A DNA stretch of 34,147 bases from Cyanobacteriota bacterium erpe_2018_sw_21hr_WHONDRS-SW48-000092_B_bin.40 (GCA_030917395.1 JAUPUU010000135.1:1-34147); one strand, 5' to 3'. Counted from the stretch's first letter, positions 15,698-24,591 are shown. A program made the numbers and translations. Notes: generated by a model from the letters alone, not told the origin.

Positions 15698-15726
15698 AAT
15701 GTAATAGATATGTAACCAGATATCAA
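15698..15726 (-). promoter_or_regulatory. Candidate promoter for the GT20 gene
   Basis: On the minus strand, -35 TTGATA (15726-15721) and -10 TACATT (15703-15698) are spaced 17 nt. The spacer region includes TACATATCTATT, a 12-mer also present in the rpsA promoter spacer. Confidence 0.5.
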
Positions 15727-15801
15727 GCCGGTCACATTCGATTTAATAGGAGTAATTGTTAATGTCTGAATTTAAGTAGCCATTTCGCTGCAGACGAAAA
15801 A

Positions 15802-16368
15802 TCACTCAAATAGACCAGGTAAATTGACGATTTCAACCCGCCCAGCTTTAATGTCGACTACTGGCACTAAGGCTTTGACAAAAGGCACCAAATGCGATTT
15901 CTCACCGTTGGTAATTTCGAGCAATTGAGAAGTCTCGCCAAACACTGCTGAAACTTTGCCGAGTTCTTCGCCTTCAACGGTGAAAGCCTTCAAGCCGATC
16001 AAGTCGTCTAGCCACCATTCATCCTCGCTTAACTCGTTTAGTTGCGAGCGTTCCGTGAATAGTGTGGCGCCGATGATGGCTTCACTGGCGGTGCGATCTT
16101 CGAACTCTTTTAGAGACATCAGAACAAGTTTTTGTTCGGCTTTGAAACTGCGTACATGGGCGATTTGTCTGGCACCATCAGCAGTGGCTATTTGGACAGT
16201 CTTGATGTTGTCAATCAAGTCGATGTTGCCCTTGAGTTTAAGCTTGAGATCGCCTCGTAGGCCTTTGACGCCGGTAACAAGTCCGACTACAAAAGTGTAG
16301 GTGCCCTCACCGACAGGGTCTAGCTTTTTTTTGATGCCTGGTAGATTGGGCGGCTGTCTTCTTTCCAT
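15802..16368 (-). CDS. rimM: Ribosome maturation factor RimM
   Basis: RimM binds ribosomal protein S19 and assists 30S head assembly. The 188-residue protein has the N-terminal beta-barrel signature FVVGLVTGVKGLRGDLKLKL, then the PRC-barrel with DEWWLDDLIGL, LLEITNGEKSHLVPFVKALV and VDIKAGRVEIVNLPG. The ATG at 16368 is the only usable in-frame start, so the gene overlaps the end of ubiX by 49 nt in another frame. Translational coupling is likely. Last gene of the minus-strand cluster; the usual neighbours rpsP and trmD are absent. Confidence 0.93.
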   Translation of the reverse strand: MERRQPPNLPGIKKKLDPVGEGTYTFVVGLVTGVKGLRGDLKLKLKGNIDLIDNIKTVQIATADGARQIAHVRSFKAEQKLVLMSLKEFEDRTASEAIIGATLFTERSQLNELSEDEWWLDDLIGLKAFTVEGEELGKVSAVFGETSQLLEITNGEKSHLVPFVKALVPVVDIKAGRVEIVNLPGLFE

Positions 16369-16997
16369 CGCTTAAATAGCCTATTGTCGAATCCGAATTG
16401 ATCAAGTACACGACCAACAACAAAGTCTATCTGATCGTCGACCGATTGTGGGCGATGGTAGAAGCCAGGTGAAGCGCATGCAACAACTGCCCCAGCCTCT
16501 GACAGGGTGACCATATTGCGCAGTTGAATCAAGCCAAAAGGCATTTCACGCACTAATATCAGCAAGGTTCTTCGTTCTTTTAGGGTGACGGCAGCGGCTC
16601 TATGAATTAGATTTTCGGTAAGTCCACTGGCTATGGCTCCCAGGGTGCCGAGGCTGCAAGGTACAACTGCCATGCCTCTCGTACGGTAAGAGCCACTTGC
16701 CACTGAGGCGCCATAATCAGTCAGGCTGTGGGTGCGCAGCGGTACTGTATCTGGTAGCTCAAGGTGTTTCAGCAAGCCGGCTTTGAAATCTTCGCCAAAG
16801 ACCAGGTCATGTTCTTCTTTAACAACTCTCAAGGCCGCCTTCGACATCAATAAGTCAACCGGCTGATTAACTTCCATCAAAAACTGCACTAAGCGCATGC
16901 CATATATAGCGCCACTGGCACCGGTAATCGCTACGACAAAGGGAAGTTGACCAGATTGATCTAAATGTGAGTTTGAGTTTGCATCTTCAGAAGCCAT
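16320..16997 (-). CDS. ubiX: Flavin prenyltransferase UbiX
   Basis: UbiX attaches dimethylallyl to FMN to make the prenylated-FMN cofactor used by UbiD-type decarboxylases in quinone synthesis. The 225-residue protein shows VAITGASGAIYGMRLVQFL, GSYRTRGMAVVPCSLGTLGA, IHRAAAVTLKERRTLLILVR and MPFGLIQLRNMVTLSEAGA, all diagnostic. The N-terminal 20 residues are polar and variable. The gene lies 42 nt downstream of the 356-residue secreted protein gene and overlaps rimM. No ubiD is seen in the window. Confidence 0.93.
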   Translation of the reverse strand: MASEDANSNSHLDQSGQLPFVVAITGASGAIYGMRLVQFLMEVNQPVDLLMSKAALRVVKEEHDLVFGEDFKAGLLKHLELPDTVPLRTHSLTDYGASVASGSYRTRGMAVVPCSLGTLGAIASGLTENLIHRAAAVTLKERRTLLILVREMPFGLIQLRNMVTLSEAGAVVACASPGFYHRPQSVDDQIDFVVGRVLDQFGFDNRLFKRWKEDSRPIYQASKKS

Positions 16998-17039
16998 TAT
17001 AAAGTCTCGATATTCTCGCTGTTTATTTGTATGCGCATT

Positions 17040-18110
17040 CTAGAAGTCACTGCCCGGGCTAGTTACTCGTGGCCTGGCTGTGCCAGTCGAGCTAGTGCCA
17101 GAATTGCTTGCTGGCATGGTACCAGGGGTGGCGGGTGCATTCTGTGAACTCTCTTGAGCATCTGCTTCTGGGGCTGGTCGTTCTTTGGCAAAGCGCTTAC
17201 CAGCCTTGCCTCGTGTTGGTGCGGGTTCTTCTAGTACTGCCGAATCTATCGAAGACTGACCGCTTGAGGCAGCAAAAGAAATCTTTAGAGGGGCATCCAA
17301 TCTGACCGTTAGTGGTGAGCCGCTGTAGATATAGAGGTCTCTTCCTCTCTTAACAAGAGAACGTACCAGGCTATTGTTATTGCCACCGCCTGTATTAGCC
17401 GCTTCACCCAAGATTGGATCTTTGAGAATGTCTTCTCGTTTGATCACGGCAATTTTGCCTGTGCGGGGATCGCGTTTGTTGCCCATGGCCGGATTGACAG
17501 CATCAAAGCCTGCTTGTGAGCCGACATAGGCGACACTTGATTTGCGCGAAGTTAGGCCGCTGCCGCCGCCTTTTTGATTAGCACTGGCTTCGCCGCAGAG
17601 AGATGCTACTAGCGGCAAGGTGACGCCGCTGGGCATGTGGATGCTCATCAGTTGCACTCTTAGTTTACCTAAGGGGCGGGGAAAACCCTTTTGCTGAGGT
17701 TGACGGGAGGATGAAATTGCTTCGACAACTTCGCCAATTACTTCTGTTCCGCTTGGTATCAAGACTTCAGTACCGTTGGCTAATACTGGGGCACTTACTT
17801 CGACGCTAAAGCGCTCTCCCGGTCTTGACGCTGAGGAGCCAATGGTGCTTTGAATTCTTCCTTCAAAACTGGTGCCAATAGGAAGTACCACTGCTTTGCC
17901 GTGAAAACTATTAGGGGCGCGGTAGGCGTCTTCGAATACTTCTTCTTTTTTCGCTGCTAGAGCCGCTTCTGAACCTATTGTTCCGATGGCCAAGCTAAGT
18001 GTGGCCGAGCCCAAAATCGTAAAAAGTGAAGCTAGAATTATTGGCCGCGCCTGCTTGTTCAACTTATTCATGTCCTTCTTCGATAAATAGATTTCGCTAG
18101 TTAGATTCAT
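17040..18110 (-). CDS. Secreted protein with a VirB10/TrbI-like beta-domain pattern
   Basis: A 356-residue protein. An N-terminal hydrophobic segment (about residues 22-52, ending EAALAA) is a signal peptide or anchor. The core reads LPIGTSFEGRIQSTIGSSAS, then FSVEVSAPVLANGTEVLIPS, GTEVIGEVVE, LRVQLMSIHMPSGVTLPL and, later, GRDLYIYSGSPLTVRLDAP. This order parallels the VirB10/TrbI periplasmic domain (LPxGTxIxxxLxTxIxS, LIPxGSxLxGxY, LxLPDGxxIxL, IxIxPGxPxxVxV). The similarity is judged by eye only. The C-terminal 80 residues are Pro/Ser/Thr-rich. An internal ATG at 18071 is an alternative start. It overlaps the upstream gene by 14 nt. Confidence 0.65.
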   Translation of the reverse strand: MNLTSEIYLSKKDMNKLNKQARPIILASLFTILGSATLSLAIGTIGSEAALAAKKEEVFEDAYRAPNSFHGKAVVLPIGTSFEGRIQSTIGSSASRPGERFSVEVSAPVLANGTEVLIPSGTEVIGEVVEAISSSRQPQQKGFPRPLGKLRVQLMSIHMPSGVTLPLVASLCGEASANQKGGGSGLTSRKSSVAYVGSQAGFDAVNPAMGNKRDPRTGKIAVIKREDILKDPILGEAANTGGGNNNSLVRSLVKRGRDLYIYSGSPLTVRLDAPLKISFAASSGQSSIDSAVLEEPAPTRGKAGKRFAKERPAPEADAQESSQNAPATPGTMPASNSGTSSTGTARPRVTSPGSDF

Positions 18111-18378
18111 TGTCGCTGCTTTCTGCTTTTTTTGCTGCCAGCTCCCCAGATTGAGATGTCGCTGCGTTTTGTATCATGTTGCTTGGCTTTTTCTTGCCGC
18201 GCAAACGCACCATAACATTGGTTATAAGCCAGGCAATTGTTAGGGCAATGAGAATCATGCTAACCATGCGCATGATGCCAAAGGCAAAGCTGAACACTTG
18301 ATTGAACATCACTGCTATTGCCGCTAAGACAATTAGCGCGCCTCCAATTACTTTCAGTTTTTCTTTGTTGATTTGCAT
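18097..18378 (-). CDS. Small membrane protein, two predicted spans
   Basis: From the ATG at 18378 the product is 93 residues. Two hydrophobic helices (about residues 9-27 and 31-50) are followed by a basic stretch (RLRGKKK) and a polar tail. The frame is open upstream but would then run back into the preceding gene, and the ATG lies 7 nt after that gene's stop. No family is recognised. Context between the 155-residue membrane protein gene and the VirB10-like gene suggests a shared envelope role. Confidence 0.65.
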   Translation of the reverse strand: MQINKEKLKVIGGALIVLAAIAVMFNQVFSFAFGIMRMVSMILIALTIAWLITNVMVRLRGKKKPSNMIQNAATSQSGELAAKKAESSDNESN

Positions 18379-18385
18379 TTTACTT

Positions 18386-18853
18386 TTAGTCTGGATTGAT
18401 ATATTTATCCAAACGATTGATAGTTTGTGGCGCAATTACTTTAGAACCAAACCACCAGGCCGCACCGACGGCAATTGGCACTGCTAGCACTCGCAGTTGC
18501 TGGGGCAAAAGCGAATAGAACATACTGATTGCGAGAACGGCTATGCCGATACTTAAGGCCATTGAAAACTTTTGAATGATAGCGATTTGTTCGTCTCTGT
18601 CCATACGCCTAAATGAGGAGCCGAGAAAGGCCACATAATTTGACCACATGCGCTTGGCGCCAGTTTGCGCTTTCAAGTAAGCTTTGGTTTCACGAATATT
18701 GTGCGGCTTGATAGCTGATTTGCCGTCATGGGAAATGTCTATACCATCTTCTTCTGGTGTGGCATCAAAGACAGCTTTCTTCGGGTCAGGTTTTTTTGAA
18801 CCTCCACCCATGCGTCCTTTTGAAGCTTTTGCATCTCTTTTACCGACAGCCAT
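18386..18853 (-). CDS. Membrane protein with cytoplasmic N-terminal domain, function unknown
   Basis: A 155-residue protein. The N-terminus is Lys/Gly-rich (AVGKRDAKASKGRMGGGSKK), followed by an acidic-polar region and a helical segment. Two membrane helices follow, about residues 96-115 (FSMALSIGIAVLAISMFYSL) and 121-138. The polar part would face the cytoplasm by the positive-inside rule. It lies 24 nt downstream of the TPR protein gene and 7 nt before the next start, so it is co-transcribed. Family not recognised. Confidence 0.68.
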   Translation of the reverse strand: MAVGKRDAKASKGRMGGGSKKPDPKKAVFDATPEEDGIDISHDGKSAIKPHNIRETKAYLKAQTGAKRMWSNYVAFLGSSFRRMDRDEQIAIIQKFSMALSIGIAVLAISMFYSLLPQQLRVLAVPIAVGAAWWFGSKVIAPQTINRLDKYINPD

Positions 18854-18877
18854 AAGACCTCCAACTTCTTCTAGACT

Positions 18878-20638
18878 TTAATTTTCTTTGCCTTTGACTG
18901 GGCCAGATTTTTTCTTCAGTTTTACCAGGTTCGATTCTACTTCTTTGCGCAAGGGATTGGCATCTTCGGAGGCTTCTAAGAAGCATAGAGCGTAGTTGAT
19001 CGCTTGACCAGGGTCTTGCTTTTCAGACTTGGTGAAGAGATTGAAGAGGCCATAATAGGCATTGGAATATTGAGGATCGGCAGATAGAGCCTGCTTGTAA
19101 TGGTCAATGGCGACTTCAGGTATTTTCCAGGTGGCATCGCCGAGCTTGACTTGCCGAGCCGCTTCGTTGCGCTGATTGTTGATGCGGCTCATGCCTTGCT
19201 CAGCCCTGGTCGATACTTCATTCATGTCTTTGGCATAAGTAAAGGCTTTTTCGGCAGCACGATAGTCGCCTTCTTGGAAGCATTGCTCTCCCAGGGTTAT
19301 TAGTTCAAATGGCTCTTCGCGATGCTTTTCAATGATGCCAGTAAATTTGGAATTAGCTTCTCTAAAGCGGTTTTGAGTCAGGGCTTTTTCGGCTTCTGAC
19401 AAATCGATTTTTTCTTGCAAATCGCGAGTGCCGTTCTTGATCACGGCTCCCTGAACCGATTGTTCGGTGACAATATTCTGCAACTTATCCATCAACTGGG
19501 TAAAGTCAGCTGGGTAAGAGCCTTCTTTGCGGAATTTGCGGAAGCCACAGCGAGCTAAGCCAAGCATAGCTGTTGGGTCATCGGGTTTGCCCGCCAAAAT
19601 GGTTTTGAATTCAGATTCGGCTACTTCAAGTTTGTCTTGGCGCAGAGCCAGTTCAGCTAGCTGATTGCGCATTTGAAAATCGTTGGGCAAAATATCGAGG
19701 GCGTTGTGGTATTCCGAAATCGCCAGTTCGCCGTCACCACGATTGGTGTAATACTCAGCGCGACGTTTATAGGGCTCAGGGTTGCGCGGGTCTAAAGAAT
19801 TTGACTTGGCCCAACTAGCAAGAGCTGAGGGGCCGTCACCTTGCTTGCGATAAATATCGCCTTCAACTAAATGCCAATCAGAGCTGCGTCCGCTATCGGA
19901 AATGTTGTGCAATTCCATGAAAGCTTCTTCGTGTTTGCCTTGGTTGGTGAGCACTACTGCTTTTTGCAAGTGGGCTGGACCATAGTCGCTCTTAAGCTGA
20001 AGTGCCTTGTTTACGAACTCTTCTGCTTCTTTATCGTGAGGGTCTAAATGCAGCAAAACTTGGGCTAGTAAAGTGAGATTGACACTATTCTCAGCTAAGT
20101 TATTAGCTTTGCGCAAAGGATCAACAGCACCGTCCATGTCGTCTTGGGCAATTTTGACCATGCCTAAGGTTTGTTGCGCTATGACTATATTTGAGTTTTC
20201 TTTGATAGCTTTTTTGCACAGTTTTTCGGCTGCTTCTAAATAAAGGTCGCGCTTAGCTGGCGAGGCCACTGTCTTGGAGTGAACATAAGAGACATATCCG
20301 GCCGCAGCAATGACATTAGGATTATCGGAAAACTTTTCTTTGGCTGTGCGCAAAAGTTTTTCTGCTTCCAGCAATTTTGCTGGCCATGACTGTTTGGCCA
20401 GAGCTACTGCTAGGCCGGCATAGGCATCACCAGTTTGATCTTCTTCAAGAAGTTCGCGATAAGCATCTTCAGCTTGCTTTAGTTTGTTTTGCAGCAGTAA
20501 GCCGTCAGCGTCAGCTAAAGTGGTGGCCCAGGCGGGCAAAGAGAATTGGGAAAATACGGCGCAAAAAGGCAGAGCAAGCGAAAAGGCGCTGGCTATAGCT
20601 ACTTTGAAGAAAGAGTTATTTTGCTTTCTCCAGGTCAT
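18878..20638 (-). CDS. Secreted TPR-repeat protein (586 residues)
   Basis: From the ATG at 20638 the product opens with a signal peptide of about 35 residues ending LPAWA. Degenerate tetratricopeptide repeats then fill nearly the whole length, with typical segments such as NKLKQAEDAYRELLEED, GPAHLQKAVVLTNQGKHEEA, DGELAISEYHNALDILPND and GDYRAAEKAFTYAKDMNEV. TPR solenoids bind partner proteins, so a periplasmic scaffold is likely. A second in-frame ATG at 20674 is possible but would lengthen the signal peptide oddly. It overlaps the upstream TPR gene by 23 nt. Confidence 0.82.
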   Translation of the reverse strand: MTWRKQNNSFFKVAIASAFSLALPFCAVFSQFSLPAWATTLADADGLLLQNKLKQAEDAYRELLEEDQTGDAYAGLAVALAKQSWPAKLLEAEKLLRTAKEKFSDNPNVIAAAGYVSYVHSKTVASPAKRDLYLEAAEKLCKKAIKENSNIVIAQQTLGMVKIAQDDMDGAVDPLRKANNLAENSVNLTLLAQVLLHLDPHDKEAEEFVNKALQLKSDYGPAHLQKAVVLTNQGKHEEAFMELHNISDSGRSSDWHLVEGDIYRKQGDGPSALASWAKSNSLDPRNPEPYKRRAEYYTNRGDGELAISEYHNALDILPNDFQMRNQLAELALRQDKLEVAESEFKTILAGKPDDPTAMLGLARCGFRKFRKEGSYPADFTQLMDKLQNIVTEQSVQGAVIKNGTRDLQEKIDLSEAEKALTQNRFREANSKFTGIIEKHREEPFELITLGEQCFQEGDYRAAEKAFTYAKDMNEVSTRAEQGMSRINNQRNEAARQVKLGDATWKIPEVAIDHYKQALSADPQYSNAYYGLFNLFTKSEKQDPGQAINYALCFLEASEDANPLRKEVESNLVKLKKKSGPVKGKEN

Positions 20639-22478
20639 CTGCTTTTTTGTTCTCCTTTGCTGCTTCCCCTTCATCTGACATGGCTTTAAGCACTTGGGCT
20701 GCTTTGCGATGCAGGCTTGGTAGATTTGGTGCCAGAATGATTGCCTCTTTGAGGATGGCTAATGCTCCAGCGTTGTTCTTCTCGGTGATGAGCTTTTCAG
20801 CGTCATTTAATAATGGTTGTACCCTGGAAGTGTTGATTTGCCTCAGGGCGTCTGCGGCACCGGCTTCTTTTAGACCCGCTGCTTGGCGATAGCAAGTGGC
20901 CGCGTCATCCAGCTTACCCTGTTTTTCTAGGGCAGTGCCTTCTAAGAGCCATACCTTACCGTCGCTCGGGCTGGCCCCAGCTAGAGTGTCTGCTTCTTTT
21001 ATCGCTTCGTCAAGCTTATTTTCTTTGATCAGACTTTCAATCTTGCCATAGGCCGCACTGTTATCGACTGCCGGCTTGGCTTTAGCACTGCTGGCTGCCG
21101 CAGTGGCAGCGGCTGGACCGGTTGCTCCGGGGGTGCCGCCAAGGGCTCCAGCGGTGGCACTGGCTGCCGAGCCGCTTGTGCCGGCAGATGCTGGTTCCGG
21201 CCCTTGCCCGGTTAAATTGTTATAGAAGGGAACTAGCAATGGATTGACGAATTTATTTAGAGCAATGGCTTTCTGAGCCGCTTCAACAGCGCCAGCTTTC
21301 TCACCCTGACGGTCGCGCCCGCGGGCCAAAATGTACCAAAGCTGAGCGTCATTGGGGTTGAGCTTGATCAAGTCGTCTACTTTCTGCACTGTCTCGGCCA
21401 CGCGCATTGGTGTGGCCAAGGCACTCTCTACCACAGCCTGGTGGTAGGCAATGCGGGCTTTTGCCAGGTCTGGATTGGTTGGCTCTGCTCGCCAGGCTTT
21501 TTCATAGCAGAGTTTGGCATGGTCGAAATCGCCTTGCAGCAGGTAGGCGCCACCCAATAGCATTTGATTTCTAAATGATGGATTGATGGCAACCGCTTCG
21601 ATACCGACATCGCGCAGACCGCGAATGGCATTAGAGTTACTGGGGTTAACAGTGACTGCTCGTCTATATTCTGAAGCGGCATTGTTGAGTCGGCGCGTGA
21701 AAACTGATTTGTCTTGATAGCCTTTGGCTTTGTAAGCAAAATCTTTGAGAGTGTCACCCAGGACCGTGTGGCAGTCAGAGAGAGCTTCGGTGTTTTCTTT
21801 GTCTTTGGGCCAGTCTTTGCGCAAGGCCACAATCATTTCGTCATAGCCTTCTACGACTTTGCCGCCGCGCATCAAGCACTGACCTAAATAGAAGTGATTA
21901 ATGCCGGTGTCGGATAATTTTGCTGCTTTGCGAAACTCCACTACGGCATCTTCAAAGTGGTCGGGAGTGCCTTCTGCGCCTTTGGCTAAACTCAGTCGGT
22001 AAGAAGGATCTGATGGATTTTTTCCTAGGGCATTCAAGCAATAATCAAGGTTGCTATCGGCCGGGGAATTGTTAGGATCGGCAAATAGTGCCCTTCTGTA
22101 GTGGGTAATTGCCGCTGGAAGATTTTTCGCCGCCCTCAAAGAATCAGCGTATCTAAGTTCTCCGGCTGATAAATTACGCCTGAAAGTAATGTTTTCAGGA
22201 TCCCCTTCAAGGGCCAATTTATGCTCTTCAAGAGCTTGTTGCCAGAGTTGTTTTGATCCTAATTCTACTGCTCGGTTGTTGTGCTCAAGCGGATTGGTCG
22301 GATTGGGTGTATTGAGATAGACACCGCCGCCGCGCCTCGCTGCTGCCTTTGCTGGGCAGGGTCTGATAAATGCTGCGGCGCTCACCAGGCTGAGAGAGAG
22401 AGCCAGACAAACTATTTTGAATTGGCATTCAATCATTGAATGCATCGGCGTGCGATATTTATTATTGAAGTCTTTCAT
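20616..22478 (-). CDS. Secreted TPR-repeat protein (about 620 residues)
   Basis: The N-terminus carries a signal peptide (FKIVCLALSLSLVSAAAF, then PAKA). TPR units follow (HNNRAVELGSKQLWQQALEE, HYRRALFADPNNSPADSNLD, GDFDHAKLCYEKAWRAEPTN). A low-complexity Ala/Gly/Thr/Pro linker comes next, and a second TPR block (KENKLDEAIKEADTLAGASP, GKLDDAATCYRQAAGL). The ATG at 22478 is preferred because GGGAAG precedes it; upstream in-frame ATGs at 22511 and 22505 lack one, and 22445 is also possible. First gene of the seven-gene minus-strand run and similar in design to the next gene, possibly an old duplication. Confidence 0.82.
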   Translation of the reverse strand: MKDFNNKYRTPMHSMIECQFKIVCLALSLSLVSAAAFIRPCPAKAAARRGGGVYLNTPNPTNPLEHNNRAVELGSKQLWQQALEEHKLALEGDPENITFRRNLSAGELRYADSLRAAKNLPAAITHYRRALFADPNNSPADSNLDYCLNALGKNPSDPSYRLSLAKGAEGTPDHFEDAVVEFRKAAKLSDTGINHFYLGQCLMRGGKVVEGYDEMIVALRKDWPKDKENTEALSDCHTVLGDTLKDFAYKAKGYQDKSVFTRRLNNAASEYRRAVTVNPSNSNAIRGLRDVGIEAVAINPSFRNQMLLGGAYLLQGDFDHAKLCYEKAWRAEPTNPDLAKARIAYHQAVVESALATPMRVAETVQKVDDLIKLNPNDAQLWYILARGRDRQGEKAGAVEAAQKAIALNKFVNPLLVPFYNNLTGQGPEPASAGTSGSAASATAGALGGTPGATGPAAATAAASSAKAKPAVDNSAAYGKIESLIKENKLDEAIKEADTLAGASPSDGKVWLLEGTALEKQGKLDDAATCYRQAAGLKEAGAADALRQINTSRVQPLLNDAEKLITEKNNAGALAILKEAIILAPNLPSLHRKAAQVLKAMSDEGEAAKENKKADDLEKAK

Positions 22479-22929
22479 GGCTTCCCAGGCTGGTAAGAAG
22501 AACATTTGCACCGGCTAGTTTGCTAGCAGCAGCCAAGTGCTCTAAAAATGGTAATACCCATTCTATAAGCCTTACAAAATTACGCTCGCATTTTGTACTG
22601 GGTTTCCCCCAGATTTTTGTTGCCGGTCTTTTTCGGTTAACAAATTTAATGATGGGAATCTCCCCATTCCCAAAAAAATGTTGCCTGGCTAACATTCTTG
22701 GTGGTGTTATCATACTTTTCTGTTGACAAGGGGCCTGAAAAGGATTAAGTTTTGGTCACCCCAGTAGTAGTTCAGGGGTTTCGCTTGCGCATGTGAAGGA
22801 GAACAAGGCGCGAAATCCGCTTAGAATCTTGTTGTCAAGCCCTTATTTTTTGTTTTTTGGCGTTTCTTTTACTAGATAAATAGGGCATGAAGAATCTATA
22901 TAGCCATTTGTCCCCTGGAGGGATAAAGA
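22479..22929. other. Divergent control region between the two envelope gene clusters
   Basis: No gene is supported. It contains two small hairpins: CTGGG/CCCAG at 22598-22612, and a 7-bp stem TGGGAAT/ATTCCCA at 22653-22672 next to an A-run. Perfect TTGACA hexamers face outwards in opposite orientation at 22723-22728 (plus) and 22838-22833 (minus), about 105 nt apart. T-rich tracts lie at 22845-22870. GGAGG at 22917-22921 is the ribosome binding site of the plus-strand cluster. Confidence 0.5.
22723..22751 (+). promoter_or_regulatory. Candidate promoter of the plus-strand envelope cluster
   Basis: A consensus -35 TTGACA (22723-22728) is followed after 17 nt by TAAGTT (22746-22751), a poor -10. 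Transcription from here would give a leader of about 170 nt. Confidence 0.35.
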
Positions 22930-23877
22930 TTGAATCACCCCAATTCTTCCTATTCTCATATGCTTGCTGCCGTTCAGACGATTCGTAGAGCGCCTGTTGC
23001 TCTATCTGTTTCTTTGGTGGCTCTGTTCATTGCTAACAGTCTGCCTGCTTATGCTCAGTTGCCGCCAGTAAACATGGGGCGTTGGGTGAAGCAACCTGGC
23101 GATAATCAATATTCTAGTGACACTCAACAATCAAGGCATGGTGGCGGCCAGCCTGTGCACCAGGTGGTTGCGCCCCAGGCGGCTGTGCTGCCGCAACAAT
23201 CGGCGCCCATGTGGCGGCCAACGCCAAAACCATTCCGTTCAGATGTCTCGCTTGACCCAATTGTCTGTGATGAGCCTATTCCTCCTGTGGGTTTCGCTCC
23301 TCTGCCCGAGAGCCTTGACCTACCAGGTATCCGTGGTGGATCTTCTGGCTTCACTCGCAGCCCTGTTGGCGGCGGTGGTGGCGGTGGTGGATTCTCGTCT
23401 AGCTATCAAGGTTCTGCCCCAGGTCTCGGTGGTGGCGGCAATGCTGCTCCTGAAGTACGCAGTTCGCAAGGCTACAACTCTGTTCAGCCCGGTGCTTTCG
23501 TTAAGAAGAAAACTCCTTACGGCGCCGCCAACAATAATCCGCCCGGCAGTTTTGGTGGCGGTGGAGATGTTTACTCCAGTGGCGACGGTGCTGCTCCCGC
23601 TCCCATGTCTGAAGCACAAAGACAATTAAGCGGAATGGGACGTGAGCCATCGCTGAGCAATAAGTCTTCCTCTGCTCCAGAAGCTCCTGCTGCGGTGCAG
23701 ATCAATCAGGCAACAACCCAAGATCTGTCTTTGCCTGATGACGAATACAAACAGACCGCGGGTAATAAATCAACCAGCCAAGCTGGAAAAATGGTGAAGA
23801 GATTGGCCCGGCGTGCGGGGCGGAGCATGTTGCAACCGCTAAATAGTATGCCGATGCCGAGATTTCCAATGCATTAG
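22930..23877 (+). CDS. Secreted Gly/Pro/Ser-rich protein
   Basis: A 315-residue protein. The start is a TTG, chosen because GGAGG lies 8 nt upstream and the frame begins a typical signal peptide (residues 1-42, cleaved after AYA). The mature part is low complexity: a Gln/Pro-rich segment, a proline-rich segment (CDEPIPPVGFAPLPESLDLP), then Gly runs around residues 150-175 and 210-220, and a basic C-terminus (KMVKRLARRAGRSML). No family is recognised. First gene of the plus-strand cluster. Disorder plus a basic end suggest an envelope linker, which is inference. Confidence 0.68.
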   Translation: MNHPNSSYSHMLAAVQTIRRAPVALSVSLVALFIANSLPAYAQLPPVNMGRWVKQPGDNQYSSDTQQSRHGGGQPVHQVVAPQAAVLPQQSAPMWRPTPKPFRSDVSLDPIVCDEPIPPVGFAPLPESLDLPGIRGGSSGFTRSPVGGGGGGGGFSSSYQGSAPGLGGGGNAAPEVRSSQGYNSVQPGAFVKKKTPYGAANNNPPGSFGGGGDVYSSGDGAAPAPMSEAQRQLSGMGREPSLSNKSSSAPEAPAAVQINQATTQDLSLPDDEYKQTAGNKSTSQAGKMVKRLARRAGRSMLQPLNSMPMPRFPMH

Positions 23878-23946
23878 GTGTTTAAATGTGGCGTATAGGT
23901 CATTCAATTGAAATGAGATGACCCGGGGATTAGAGAGGATTTTAGT

Positions 23947-24591
23947 ATGTTCCTAACAAATAAAAGTTTGAAAAAACAGAAGTTATATCTGGCGATTACC
24001 ACCGGTGCGCTCGTGCTGTCGGCTTTGACCAGCAGCGCTCAGGCTCAATCACCTTCGGTCAGCCTGAAGAAAGGCCAGCTACAGCAAGCTGGTTGGTACA
24101 AGTCTGCTCCACAAGTGCAGATTGTTGATGATGGTCCAGTTGTCCACGATTACCGCACAGCTCCCCATGAAGATCAGGCTTATCAAATTCCGATCGGACC
24201 AGCTGGTACCAGCGGTCGTATTCCAGAAGGTGGTATTCCTTTGGGTAATGGTGGCCCGCAAATGATGCGGATGGCTCCTAATTCTCTTCCACAATCAGGT
24301 TTCGGCACCAATATGCCAGCTCGTGGTATGGGCCCAGCTCGTGCCTTGCCTGGTACTGAAATGGGTCAACTCGGTAAGCAATATGCTGCTCAACAAAGAG
24401 CTGCTCAAGCTAATGTGTCGGCCAGACCAATTGGCTTAGGTCGCGGCAATTCGGCTGCGGCTGCACCAAATCGTATGGCTTCTTCTTCTCCAGCTAGCTA
24501 TGGTGCTGCATATCATGGCAGCGGCGGTGGCTACGTCGCTCCAAGCTCTAGCAGCTCTGCATCAGTAAGAGCAAAACTTCTTGGTAAATAA
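23947..24591 (+). CDS. Small secreted protein, first of a tandem paralogue pair
   Basis: A 214-residue protein with a signal peptide (about 1-33, ending AQA). It shares with the next protein the segments K-x-x-L-x-Q, QVQIVDDGPVVHDYR, a Gly-rich middle, LPGTEMGQLGKQYAA and a RPIG motif. The C-terminus is Ser/Ala/Gly/Tyr-rich. GAGAGGA lies before the ATG. The family is not recognised. Retention of QVQIVD and LGKQ blocks in both copies marks the probable functional core. Confidence 0.72.
   Translation: MFLTNKSLKKQKLYLAITTGALVLSALTSSAQAQSPSVSLKKGQLQQAGWYKSAPQVQIVDDGPVVHDYRTAPHEDQAYQIPIGPAGTSGRIPEGGIPLGNGGPQMMRMAPNSLPQSGFGTNMPARGMGPARALPGTEMGQLGKQYAAQQRAAQANVSARPIGLGRGNSAAAAPNRMASSSPASYGAAYHGSGGGYVAPSSSSSASVRAKLLGK

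Noticed and set aside
22653..22672. Hairpin as a terminator between the divergent clusters
   Set aside because: The stem is good but is followed by A on the plus strand and has no T-run after it on the minus strand, and no gene ends nearby.
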